From positions 186,001 to 250,000 of the forward strand of contig JAOPHQ010002288.1 in the NCBI GenBank assembly GCA_030340625.1: a DNA stretch of 64,000 nt, read 5' to 3'. The notes beneath the pieces were generated by a model. That model was not told the origin of the DNA. It saw only the letters and a program-made list of their open reading frames with translations, and ran no database searches. Shown piece after piece: positions 49,026-61,326 of this stretch. How positions within the stretch are numbered: the stretch's first letter is position 1; each line of letters begins with the position of its first letter. Both the position numbers and the translations under genes were made by a program. The stretch is from Merluccius polli (taxonomy: Eukaryota > Chordata > Actinopteri > Gadiformes > Merlucciidae).

Positions 49026-49305
49026 AAAACTAAAAGGAAAGGAAAATATATGTTGATATTTTATCCATCATAGGTTTGATGTGTTTGTGTGTACATGCAT
49101 GTGGGGATGCAAATGCATGTGCATGTGTGTGCCTGTGCTTTTGTGGGTGTGTATGTATGTGCATACCCTTTGGTCAGGAGGCTCGCCAAAGTATGCTGCT
49201 CCTTGGCAGTTCCCGCTGTCACTGCAGAGGCCTGAATGTGTGACAGTGTGATCAATCTCACGTGGCCCAGTCATGGTGTCAGAGTAGCAGTGCGTCTGAC
49301 TCATG

Positions 49306-49380
49306 CTCTCTCTCTCTCTCTCTCTCTCTTTTTCTCTCTCTCTTTTCTCTCTCTTTTTCTCTCTCTCTTTTTCTCTCTCT

Positions 49381-49437
<57 letters not shown>

Positions 49438-49530
49438 ACTCTCTCTCATTCTCTCTCTCTTTTTCCTCCTCCTCCTCCTCCTCCTCCTCCTCCTCCTCCT
49501 CCTCCTCCTCCTCCTCCTCCTCCTCCTCTC
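49306..49530. repeat. (CT)n with TTTTCTC units, then (CCT)n
   Basis: A long pyrimidine tract begins with CTCTCT/TTTTCTCTCT composite units (to about 49463) and then runs about 22 CCT units (about 49464-49528). It contains almost no purines and is a strong triplex candidate. Confidence 0.97.
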
Positions 49531-49751
49531 CCATTTCTCTGTGTTTTGGCTGTGGGACAGTAGGAGCGTTGGGTCAGAATCCAGGCCAAGAGCAGCCCTC
49601 CTCCAGAAGGATAACTAATGCAGGAGCAGCAGTCGGGAGGTGGATGGATGCAGGGACTCTAGACAGGTAGGCTGTCTGTACCGTAGGCTTCTCTCTGCTG
49701 CAGCATTACTGTTGCCCTCTGTCAACTGAGCTCTGCTGACGGCCCTGATGA

Positions 49752-49755
<4 letters not shown>

Positions 49756-49814
<59 letters not shown>

Positions 49815-49829
49815 CCTCCCTCCCTCCCT

Positions 49830-49914
<85 letters not shown>
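49756..49914. repeat. (CT)n-(CCCT)n-(CT)n tract
   Basis: CT repeats flank a block of CCCT tetranucleotides (about 49810-49838), then CT again with one TTCC break. It is the second pyrimidine tract within 250 bp. Confidence 0.97.
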
Positions 49915-49917
<3 letters not shown>

Positions 49918-51529
49918 TGCCCATTCGCTGTCTTACTTTAACTGTATACACACACACGCACACACACACATACTTAAATACTCATACTTTACCAAAGACA
50001 TTTTAATATAGCTTCCTCTTAAAGTGTGTGTTTACTTTAAGTAATTTTTCATTTGTTTTGTAACTACACCATGTGGGTTTACAGGTGTAGCGTTAGAGAG
50101 GCATGTTACATACTGCAAGGTGGCAAATGGCATGTTTTTTTAAGCTTAGGTGGGTTTGTCTTTACTGCTTTGGGCTGTACTAGATGCTTCTACACCTCTG
50201 ATCGCCTCTGATCGACTTTCTCAAAGGTTACAGCTACAGCGATTTTATGTATTTGATGTGCTGTATCTGTCTGGGACAAAACAGTGTTGATTTGGAAGCA
50301 GTTATGTTTGATTGTTTTGCAATACTTTTACTTTTCTCTTGACTTTTCTCGCTGGCAAACATACATTTATTTTCTGACTTTTATAATAGATTATATGTCT
50401 ACTTGTGTGATTGTGGGATTTACAATATTTGAATGTTTCATGTCTTCATTTTGTAGAACATTTAGCAGTAAATGAGGGACATATTCATTTTGATGTATTT
50501 ATTTTCTTATAATCTTGTATAAGTAGAATAATATTGTATTGTATGACTTCACCCTGTGAAGTCTAAAGTATGTAATGGTCATTTTTATTTGTACTTTTAG
50601 GCATTTTCAGGCATTTTGTACTTTTGAAGTAAGAAGACATGCTTTGTAAATGCCACACTTTTTTTTAAAGATAAGTATCAATGGGCTTAGCACAAAGGTG
50701 TTTTTGAAGTGTTGCTTCATTTGAAGAGTCATTTTAAGCTTGTGACATGCTTTTTTAACTTTGAAAACTTTTTGCTTCTTCTTCCAATAACTGCCAGCCT
50801 TATGTCTGCATTAACATGTTCAACATGTATTGGTAACATATCATTACATGATGTATGTAGGATACTTGATGGCCACTATCATATGAACATTAGCCTCTAA
50901 GGAAGGAAGGGTTACTCAACTCTGTTTTTTAAACTTAATTTACACTTACATCTTACCTCTCCCAGTCCAAAAGGTTAATGGTTAACAAATTAACCCTTGT
51001 AATGTACTCTCTCAAATAGCCTGCAGCATATGATAACCTATAATCAATATCACCAATTATGTGTCAGAGCGGTCTAGTGGCATGACCTGCCTCTCATAAA
51101 GAGATGTTCTGCTGAAACTGGATCTCTGCTACTATGCAGATGCAGGATCTCTGATGATGTCACCCTCCCTGTCCCCCAATCTACTGATACAAAAATATAG
51201 TCTTCCTCGTCTTCATCCCCTTCTTTACCAAACAATGTATCATTACAATTATTTATTTTTCAAGATTTAAAACTACTCTGTAGGTCTAGTAAATTAGTGG
51301 CTAATTATTACAAAGGGTTATTGTAACATTAAATTATCATGCATATATAGAATATATTATATTGTATTAACCAATTGTATAATAACTAATTACAATTACA
51401 ATAACTATTGTATTATAAACTAACGAGAACATTCTTATTTGCATAGTTTCAATAACCATAACAGAAATAATTAACAAAGATCACTAATAGAAATACAAAG
51501 GCCTATATAGCACTGCATCTTTCTCTATC

Positions 51530-51530
<1 letters not shown>
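49915..51530. other. AT-rich unique non-coding DNA
   Basis: CCTCTGATCG is duplicated at 50195-50214. GACTTCAC/GTGAAGTC is a short inverted pair near 50544. Several 60-codon frames are of chance size. Confidence 0.48.
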
Positions 51531-51592
<62 letters not shown>

Positions 51593-51593
51593 C

Positions 51594-51632
<39 letters not shown>

Positions 51633-51668
51633 ATCTTTCTTTCTTTCTTTTTTTCTTTTTTTCTTTCT
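51531..51668. repeat. (CTTT)n tetranucleotide array
   Basis: About 34 units are present, with a CTCT and a CTAT interruption. It is pure pyrimidine apart from one A. Confidence 0.98.
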
Positions 51669-52135
51669 GCTCAGGTTTTTGATTATATCAATATTTTTTA
51701 CAATACTTTGTATTTGTTTTACAAAGATAGACAGACCATTTACAACGTCTATAAATAGTATAGGCCTTTAACGAATAATTATATAAATAAATCCAAAGAT
51801 GAATACATTTAGCCTAATAACTAGACCAATAGGCTACTAAAAATGCAAACAACAACAATAATATTTATAATTATAATTATCATCATCATAATTATAATAA
51901 TAATTATTATTATTCATTGTTATTATTGTTAGCCTATTATTTTTATCTGTATTATTTGTATTCGTTTTATTATTAGTTGTAGCCTTATTATATTATTATT
52001 ATTATTGTTATTGTTATTACATACAATTATTAATTATAGGCCTAATTGAAATGATAATAATAAGGACAAGAAGAAGAATATAATAAGATAGGAATCAGAA
52101 TCTGATAAAATCATTTGGGGAAAATACATCATATT
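51669..52135. other. AT-rich low-complexity DNA (TTA/ATA-rich)
   Basis: Irregular ATTATT, ATAATA and TTATTG runs include TTATAATTAT..ATAATTATAA, an inverted pair near 51869-51897. The AGGCCT/TAGGCCTA word recurs here and at 52791 and 52881. Confidence 0.6.
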
Positions 52136-52139
52136 TCAC

Positions 52140-52440
52140 AAATCCCTTTCGCCTGGCGATGGAGATTTGTGTGAGCGTTGGTCCAGCCACGAGGTGCTTT
52201 CTCTGGGCTGGTGTAATGGCCACTGGCCTCCGAGACCTTGAACTTCACCGTTGGTTGCCTGTGAATTCAAATGCTGCGGCATCTGCTCTTTCTTTCTGAG
52301 CGCAGCAAGAGCCATATGTGATTGTGACCGTTGGACTCATATTATTATTGTTAGCAGCAGGGTTTTCTCTTGCAGCTTTCCAGGCCTACTGGGCGCTGAG
52401 CTGATCACATAGAAATGAAGGTCTGTGTCTCACATCACCA
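52140..52440. promoter_or_regulatory. candidate conserved non-coding element
   Basis: A balanced, repeat-free island lies between AT-rich low-complexity DNA on both sides. It includes CCATATGTG (E-box CATATG at 52313-52318) and GAATTCAAATGCTGC. The sharp change in texture is the main argument. It is untested. Confidence 0.38.
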
Positions 52441-52790
52441 GTGGATGAGCTAATGACGATAGAAATACAATAGAAAAAAAGAACATAGGCTATGTATTTA
52501 TTCATTTATTTAGGCTATATTTATCATGAATTTCTCGCGATGACTTGCTTTGCTCGTGTTTTTTTGTAAGATGGGCTATTTGGTTTCAAATGTTAATTGA
52601 TTATCAAACCTTTGTGTGAGTAGATGAGCATACGTCCTCCATTGATGTTTGAGGTTTCTATTTTAGTATCGTGTCAATGCAACCACCATGACCCGCAGGC
52701 ACACGTCAATGTCTTGTTTCGCGTTACTGTTAACCTTATATGTTTTGTCCATTTTTTAGAAAATTTTTACTTCAATAGGCTATCAATAAT

Positions 52791-52812
52791 ATAGGCCTAT
52801 ATATACTAGATC

Positions 52813-52884
<72 letters not shown>

Positions 52885-52891
52885 GGCCTAT
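52791..52891. repeat. TG/TA array bounded by 16-bp inverted repeats
   Basis: ATAGGCCTATATATAC (52791-52806) and GTATATATAGGCCTAT (52876-52891) are exact reverse complements around TG and TA repeats (52813-52875). Each arm contains the self-complementary word ATAGGCCTAT, so part of the match is easier to get by chance. Confidence 0.93.
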
Positions 52892-53099
52892 TGGCAGTGG
52901 ACCAGTGGTTTTCAACTTCAGCAGCCTAACTGAAATAACAGACCTATAGCCAATACGTACAAAGCTCTACGGGACAGACCGAACCACTTGTTTAGGTGAC
53001 ATTATTTCAAATGGTTATTGCTGCCAAAAATTGTCACTAAACATATGCCTTTGATTTTCCCGGCGTGGTTGAGTGCATAGGCTTATTTATGCTTGTCAT

Positions 53100-53520
53100 T
53101 TTCAATTGGTTCAATTGACAAATTCTTGAACATTTGGCCCTCTGGCTAATTAATACCAGCCATTTCCCAGCGATAAAGGCTAATTAGCCCCAATTACCTT
53201 AAATGAGATCTTAATTGAAACCCCTTCCAGAGTGGCTGTGTGCACCAGATGCCCCTCGCAGGCGGCTCGCAGTGGTAAACACCATTCACATTCAAATGAG
53301 AGTGACCGACATTGGCACGGAAACAAGCACGCGTCCGCCTCCCGGCCTCCCAGTCTCCCCATTAAAGCGGTTCCCTTTTGTACTGCGGTGATGTATTAAC
53401 CTGACACGTGCTAAGGACGGATCTGGTTTATTCGGAAGATGGCACGGTGCCAAGCAGCCCGGAATGGCTTCTTCCGCCGGAACAAACCATCCAGTGATGG
53501 CCTATAGTGACGGAAACGCA
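53100..53520. promoter_or_regulatory. candidate conserved element with a homeodomain-site cluster
   Basis: Within 75 bp lie CTAATTAA (53146-53153), CTAATTAG (53180-53187), CAATTA (53191-53196) and TTAATTG (53211-53217), in repeat-free sequence. GC-richer, CpG-containing sequence follows to about 53520. Clusters of TAAT cores at this spacing are typical of developmental enhancers. The 60-codon minus frame has no domain. It is the best candidate regulatory block in the window by motif density. Confidence 0.5.
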
Positions 53521-53640
53521 CGGAAACACACACATCGTTCCCGAACGACCTGTTTAATATATATTGTTTAATATGTAATGTGGAATATCTTTAATATGTC
53601 ATTTTAAAATAAATATTACACGCAAGCACGCACAAACACA

Positions 53641-53669
53641 CACACACGCGCGCCGCGCGCGCGCCCGCC
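53641..53669. repeat. CA-CG alternating tract
   Basis: CACACACGCG is followed by CGCCGCGCGCGCGCCCGCC. Unmutated CG dinucleotides in a run are unusual in this AT-rich window. It is a strong Z-DNA former and may be unmethylated. Confidence 0.93.
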
Positions 53670-53802
53670 AGACCGTGCGCATGATGCGATAATAACCTCG
53701 CATAAATAAGGGGAATAATGTGTATTATAAGCGTATTTTAAATGCATAATGTAAGCCTACAGTTGACCGGCGCCTTGCACCTGCCTCCCTGGAGCTGCAG
53801 CC

Positions 53803-53933
53803 CCCCCCCCCCCCCCCCCGCAGTATTGTGCAGAGGGCCTGCAGAGCCCCCCCCCCCAGTCCGTATTCATCCCCCCCCCCCCCCCCAGTCCGTATTGTGC
53901 AGAGGGCCTGCAGAACCCCCCCTCAGTCCGATA

Positions 53934-53977
<44 letters not shown>

Positions 53978-54150
53978 CCCCCCCCCCCCCCCCCCCCCAG
54001 TCCGTATCCCCCCCCCCTCCCCCCCCCCCCCCAGTCCGTATTGTGCAGAGGGCCTGCAGAGCCCCCCCCTCAGTCCGTATCCCCCCCCCCCCCAGTCCGT
54101 ATCCCCCCCCCTCCCCCCCCCCCCCCCCCCAGTCCGTATTGTGCAGAGGG
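53803..54150. repeat. poly-C minisatellite with AGTCCGTAT and GTGCAGAGGGCCTGCAG units
   Basis: C runs of 10-42 bases are separated by CAGTCCGTAT(T) at about 53857, 53886, 53924 (variant), 53998, 54031, 54070, 54093 and 54129. The longer insert TTGTGCAGAGGGCCTGCAG follows four of these or their variants. 53935-53998 is 64 bases of C with a single G at 53977. Long Pro-rich and Gly-rich frames on both strands are artefacts. Confidence 0.95.
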
Positions 54151-55755
<1,605 letters not shown>

Positions 55756-55815
55756 GGGAGGGGAGGGGAGAGGAGGGGAGGGGAGGAGAGGGGAGGGGAG
55801 GGGAGGGGAGGGGGG
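55756..55815. repeat. (GGGGA)n pentanucleotide array
   Basis: About twelve GGGGA/GAGGA units are present, pure purine. The regular four-G blocks are ideal for a G-quadruplex. Confidence 0.96.
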
Positions 55816-55839
55816 ACGGGACTTGGAGACGTATAGCGG

Positions 55840-56230
55840 CACGCGAGTGGGCCGAGCCGGAAAGGTCAGGGGGAGGCAGGAGACAGGCGGCCCGGCCGGC
55901 TGCTCAGGCTTTGAACCTAACAGATGGTGAAGGTTAGGTGGCGTCCTCCCGCCTGGCCTTTCCCCAGTAATTGAGGATAATTTGAGCGGCAAAGAAAGCA
56001 GGCCTGTCCACTGTCAGGCCCAGAGAAGAGAAAGCAAGGTTAACATGAAAATGATTTTGCATTACGGCCGGCTTTGTGAGGCCGGGCCACAATCCTAATC
56101 CTGGCCTAAGGCGGTGGGGATGAAAAGTGTCACCCTGGGTCCAGACGCCGCTGCATGGGTTCATCCTCAACCCACGGCCCATGCCCCTCCATTAGGCAGC
56201 ACTCTGCCAGGACCCATTACACACTCCCAC
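55840..56230. promoter_or_regulatory. candidate conserved non-coding element with TAATCC site
   Basis: This is repeat-free and moderately GC-rich. It includes CAGTAATTGAGGATAATTTG, ATTTTGCATTACG and TAATCC (56096-56101), an OTX/PITX-type core in CAATCCTAATCCTGG. Function is inferred from motif texture only. Confidence 0.4.
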
Positions 56231-56349
56231 TCAGCAGCCAGCCGGGCTTTAGGGGGCATTTCCTGAGGGGTGGAGGGGGAACTCCTTAGAATGCAAGAAC
56301 AAAAGGGGAGCATGACCCAGACCAGCGATGTTTCACCTGCAGCTCCTAC

Positions 56350-56396
56350 TTCTCTTGTGTGTGTGTGTGTTTGTTTGTGTGTGTGTGTGTGTGTCT
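56350..56396. repeat. (TG)n microsatellite with TTTGT break
   Basis: Two TG runs are broken near 56371. Confidence 0.95.
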
Positions 56397-56713
56397 AACA
56401 TTGACTGGATCAATTCTTCAGCTCAAACTTTGTCTTCCAATGGTCTGATTGGTATTTTTTATTGCATCAAATAACATCATGTGACAGATCACAGCCAGTT
56501 AACCAATTATCTATTTCCATGCATTTTTGTTGAAAAAGGAGATTTGTTAAATATCTGGACTGGATGGACTCATTCCTCGGCATGGTGTTGTCACTTGCAA
56601 CTGTTGGACCAATTCCATTCAGAGGGGCAATGAAGTCATTTACACCTATTGATTATTGATCTGATGGTCCAAATGGACATGTTAACCTGAAGTGCCTGGG
56701 AGGGTGGGAAAAT

Positions 56714-56754
56714 GCAGGGTCCCTAGGACCCTGCAGGGGCCCTAGGGACCCTGC
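56714..56754. repeat. nested inverted repeats, 14-bp arms
   Basis: GCAGGGTCCCTAGG (56714-56727) pairs exactly with CCTAGGGACCCTGC (56741-56754). An alternative hairpin, TGCAGGGTCC-CTA-GGACCCTGCA (56713-56735), uses the same left arm, so two mutually exclusive folds exist. Confidence 0.95.
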
Positions 56755-57251
56755 CATCAGCTCAAATGAACACGATAGACAAACATGTGCTTTTAAATGT
56801 TTCACATAACTTGTCTATTGATGCTTTGATGAATGCTATGACATTGTTTAAATGTTCTTATAATTATAATTATAACTTCAAGAGAATAGTGTTTTGTGTT
56901 AATGATTTGTTATGGTTTTACTGTAACAAAAACATTTTAATGATCTCGTTAAGCAACCTGATCATTTCTCACAAACATTACAACTGAAACAATTATAGCC
57001 CATGAATCAAATAATTGATTTAAGTTTAAATTCAGTTATTATTGTGTTTAGAGAAGTAACACAAAACTAAATTAAAAACAAAAATATTAAATTAAATTGT
57101 ACCAAATTCATGAAACCTGTCATTTGAGATAAAGTCTCAAATTACTCAATTAATTCAAATTATACATGAGATCTATAGATTAGATATTAATGATTTAATC
57201 CCTTAATTTGTTGGGTCAGAAAACATATAGCCCAGTGTAAGACTTACATTT

Positions 57252-57254
<3 letters not shown>
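56755..57254. other. AT-rich unique non-coding DNA
   Basis: It contains an 18-bp palindrome, TTATAATTATAATTATAA (56858-56875). Otherwise it is featureless. Confidence 0.5.

Positions 57255-57302
<48 letters not shown>
57255..57302. repeat. (TG)n microsatellite
   Basis: This TG run continues with interrupted TG/TCTG text to about 57390. Confidence 0.97.
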
Positions 57303-57393
57303 ATGTGCATGTGTGTATGTCTGTGTGTCTGTCTGTGTGTTTGTCTGTGTTTAAGCGTGCAACTGTGTGTGTGTATAAGTGTGTCTGTAAAAG

Positions 57394-57490
57394 TGGGGGA
57401 GCCCACAGGCTGCCCTGCACAGGCCTGGCTGAGCGGCACCCCCCCAAACACACACACACACACACACACACCAGACACACACAGACAAAT

Positions 57491-57524
<34 letters not shown>

Positions 57525-57580
57525 GGGGGGGGGGTTGCCGCTCAGCCAGGCCTGTGCAGGGCAGCCTGTGGGCTCCCCCA
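57394..57580. repeat. 187-bp inverted repeat: 45-bp perfect arms with C/CA and TG/G core
   Basis: 57394-57438 and 57536-57580 are exact reverse complements over 45 bp (arm start TGGGGGAGCCCACAGGCTGC). Inward, C7 (57439-57445) faces G13 (57522-57534), and a CA run (about 57448-57471) faces a TG run (57494-57521), so pairing can continue to a loop of about 20 nt. It has no coding content. The right arm merges smoothly into balanced unique sequence (57581-57730), suggesting that the left arm is the inverted copy. An RNA copy would be a long perfect hairpin. Confidence 0.97.
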
Positions 57581-59424
57581 GGTGTAGTGTAGATGAACGG
57601 GTCTTTACCGAGGCGTCCATACTGTTGTGGCCGCTCCGCCTTTGGTCCCTCTTGTTCCCAGGAACATAGGTTTACAGCAGCTCCATTGCCTGTGACCTGC
57701 TCTGTGAGCATGGCCTGAATCTGGCCAGGAAAAAGAAAAGACCCCACAACCTTCCCAAATCTCTCTCTTGTCCCCAGTAGTATACTTGTAGTAGTAGTCG
57801 TCGCAGTAAGACGTGCAAAATAAGGAGATTTATGTTGTGTTTTTCTCTTTGCTCTTACCACAAATGTACCTTTTTATAAAATAAAAAACACAACCAGGAG
57901 GAGGCCAGAATAAGAAGGTATAAATAATTCTTACTTTCTTTCTGTCTTTCACTTGTTTTATTTGTTTCATGCTCTCCTTATAATCAGTGGTTTCTGTTAA
58001 GTCAGCTCTAGTCAAGGTAACAAAATAATTTCCACTGGAAAAAGAAAAAACAGTAATACACACATACTGTTTGCAGCGGTTGGATGTACTTTGTATGTGC
58101 ATTCATTGTTTTTTGAATAGGTGGCAACATTATTATCTTCCGATTATTTCTGTTTTTTCCGATTAACAAAAAAAAATGCGTTTATCATTCTTTTAACCTA
58201 CAAGAGCACAACAAAAAGTCTGTCTTTGAAAAGTAAAAAAAAAAATCTACTTTTAAATAAGATCAATTGTAAACAAACCCAGGCCAACCCTTTGAAAGGC
58301 TTCACCAAGAGATTTACCTCGCCCTGTGGCAAATAATATTTCTTGAACTGGGTTTAAATTTCAAGTGTCTTGGGTTTATAAAACCTGGAACAAAAGAAAA
58401 TCAGTCTCTGAACAGCAAATATTATCTGCTGCTTGGGCAAGATGTCAAGATTGCCTTTTTGTTGTTTCAAATACTAGGGCACTGCTGGTGTCTCACAATT
58501 CCCAGAATGAAGCTCAACATAAAGTTTATCCTTATCTATTCTTATTTATATCCTTATTTATTTGAATATACCAGGATCACTACAAAGGCACATCTGTTTG
58601 GGCCAAGCAAGTAAAGCCATTTTTATTTTTATTTTGCTTTGAGTTAGCTCTATTCCATGATTTAAAAAAACATTATATTTTGACAACGAGTTTAGTTTAC
58701 AGGCTGTATTTTTCCCCCAACAAAGAAACAAAATTGACTAGACGATTTTTTTGTAATAGAATAATCAGGAATTAAATTCACTTAGTAATATATTCTGCTG
58801 ATGTCTGTTACTATTATTTAGGGGTAAAAGACAAGATAAAAGGAAATTAAGTCGTCTTATCTTTATCATGCTATCTTTCAGCATGATAACCACAACAATA
58901 CGTATGAACTGTTTTGTTGCAATAACAGTACTAGGGAACCAAGTAATGACCTTTTCCCTTGATCATTCTCATAGAGCCATGATAAAAGCTTTTGGGAATT
59001 TGTCATAAGGTCCTGTTGTGACTTCCATGCATCCTTAATATCCTGCAATCCTCATCCCTCTTCCCTTCTCATACCTCCAAAATCCCAAACTCCAGGAATG
59101 TAATAACACACATTCCTACTGCCCCTTTTCGGCTGCCGGGGGGACTTTTTTTGGGGGGGTTGTTTTTTTTTGTCTTTTGTTTATTGTAATGTAATAGTTT
59201 TTTTTTTTTAAGAACACACCCGAGGAGGATGGGTGAGTAATCATGAGAGAAAGCCCCGCCGCACCCTGACTCACTTTTTTGTTTAGTTTTAATTGGCCAC
59301 AGCTTTTACGTAAACCTCAGTAGCCGGTCTGAACCAGGAGCGGTGCTGGCTGTAATTTGGATTCCCTTTGTAGTGAGCCCTTGTCAAAGCCAAATAAAGC
59401 CTGTCTCACTGGGCAGGCAACCAT
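57581..59424. other. unique DNA; balanced blocks 57581-57730 and 59230-59410
   Basis: 57840-59100 is AT-rich. TTATCATGCT/AGCATGATAA (58863-58889) is a 10-bp inverted pair of chance size. 59230-59410 is repeat-free with GAGTAATCATGAG and TTTTAATTGGCC words, possibly regulatory. No exon is recognised. Confidence 0.4.
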
Positions 59425-59441
59425 CCCCCCCCCCCCCCCCC
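59425..59441. repeat. C17 homopolymer
   Basis: Seventeen C, with a G-rich tract about 85 bp downstream (59526-59565). Confidence 0.96.
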
Positions 59442-59639
59442 TCTCACCAAACCACAGCATCCCAAACATCCCGTTTTCTACACTCATATGATGTCCCACT
59501 CTACTTACAGCACAGCACAAGAGAAAGGGGGTGGGGGGGGGGGTGGAGGCGGTGGGGGGAGGCAGAACCCCCTGTCCTCGCTATCTTTATTTTATTTTAT
59601 TATTTTTTTTTTTCTCCCCGTCCCATTCTTATCTTTAAT

Positions 59640-59905
59640 CCCACTGATGAAGTCTGGACAGGCGGAGGCATGCTCTCAGAGACAGCAATTTCACCTCGCC
59701 ATATGTGCCTCACACGTAGGACACTCAGGAGGAACGGCTCTGTGGGGAGAACCGCCAAGGCAAAGGAGTGGAGGAGAAATAGACAGCATGAAATACATAC
59801 AAAAAAAAGGGCTGCGGCTGGAGCGCATTGTCCTCCCTCTCCTAATGGGATGCAGCATCCACCTATGTTCTCCCTCGACTACGCTGTGTCTCCATGAGGC
59901 ATAGA
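59640..59905. promoter_or_regulatory. candidate conserved non-coding element
   Basis: A repeat-free balanced block follows T- and G-rich low-complexity DNA. It includes CAATTTCACCTCGCCATATG and CTCCTAATGGGATGC. Two overlapping frames cover it, but neither resembles a protein. Conservation is untested. Confidence 0.35.
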
Positions 59906-59990
59906 CCCAGTGAGACTAAATGAATTGCAAGGCAATAGATGTTCTACCTTTTTTTTTTGTTTTTGTTTTTTAAACACACATATGAAAAGG

Positions 59991-60015
59991 CAAACAAACA
60001 AACAAACAAACAAAC
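59991..60015. repeat. (CAAA)n tetranucleotide run
   Basis: This is about six units. Confidence 0.95.
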
Positions 60016-60281
60016 CAGGTACTCACACAAAAGAAGGCAGGTACTCAATACACAAAATGGTGGCGAGCCGTGTGTGCTGCCTGGCCCCTCCCTGCGCTGA
60101 AGACGCGGTGATGCCGACACCCTGGTCATGTGATTAGGGAGGATGATGAATAGCTGTCTGAGCTAATGCCACATAGCGGTGTTTACACTTCTCCGGTTTG
60201 TCCGTTTTACTACTACAGAGAATTATCTCCAATTCAGATCGCTTTAGTAAAGGTATGGTTGGAAAAGGCATTAATAAAATG

Positions 60282-60282
<1 letters not shown>

Positions 60283-60350
<68 letters not shown>
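60283..60350. repeat. (TA)34 microsatellite
   Basis: This pure TA run lies 14 bp before the next inverted-repeat structure. Confidence 0.98.
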
Positions 60351-60351
<1 letters not shown>

Positions 60352-60364
60352 CACACATTTGTGT

Positions 60365-60389
60365 AAAGATGCAAGCATATCAACATACA

Positions 60390-60462
<73 letters not shown>

Positions 60463-60490
60463 AACTGTATGTTGATATGCTTGCATCTTT
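60365..60490. repeat. palindromic AT-rich repeat: 26-bp perfect arms around (TA)33
   Basis: 60365-60390 (starting AAAGATGCAAGCATATCAAC) and 60465-60490 are exact reverse complements over 26 bp. The centre is GTTTA-(TA)n-ATAA, which pairs with itself, so almost all of the 126 bp can form a cruciform. No clear target duplication flanks it, so a foldback MITE is possible but not shown. Confidence 0.97.
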
Positions 60491-61326
60491 AGGACACTGT
60501 GCTGACCAAACATATTGCTCTTTAAACACACTGGTTTCTTAGATATATAATGCATCTTTCTCAAATGCTCTATATAGACTTGTTTACTTTGCCAGTGAAA
60601 TAAACATATGCCATGTAAGGAACGCACCTCATTGGATTCTGAGAATGACTGACCAACATAGAGATAAAGCGATGGAAGTAGAGAGAGATGAGAGTTGGGG
60701 TAGGCAATGGTTACACATTTAAGCTGGGATTGAGGAGTCTGTAATTAAGGTTGAGTTTGGCAGCTTTCTATTTTAGGTGTGAATTGAAAGGGAATGAGAG
60801 TGACTGTGTCTATTAGGCATAGTTTAGAACAGAGGGGCTCCTACCAGTGACCAGCGTCTTGTCTCCTAGATCCCTCCATCTTCAGCTCTTCAGGGTTTTC
60901 TGTCACCTAGATATCGTTCTATAACATCTGGTTTCAGCTTGATATATGTTATATAAGCCCCTGGTCATATTTGCATGACTAAAAACCCTTTACTTGTTTG
61001 AAATACAATTTAAAAGAGCTTCATCATCATTATGCTTTATTCATTCATATAACATTTTGTTGTGGTATGATGTGTTCTTGCACAAATGTCACAAGAGTCA
61101 CTTTTTGAATGTGTTTTTAAATGGCAACAATACGCCGACATGATGTGTACTGTCTCAATATGCAGTGTATACTGAAGCAGCTCTGAGACCAGCAGGGTGC
61201 ATCAGCAATTGACATTCCTCAGACACTTCACAATGTGGGGTGCATGTGGTGGTATGCTCTAAGACTGAAGGAAATAATGTGTGCTTTTCCTCCAGCAGCA
61301 GCATCAGCAGCAACATAGTAGTAGCT
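60491..61326. other. unique non-coding DNA
   Basis: CAGCAGCAGCATCAGCAGCA lies near 61293. No exon is recognised. Confidence 0.45.

Noticed and set aside
52903..52916. CAGTGGTTTTCAAC, similar to the start of some hAT (Charlie-type) elements
   Set aside because: No matching opposite end or target duplication was found, and 14 bases alone are not enough.
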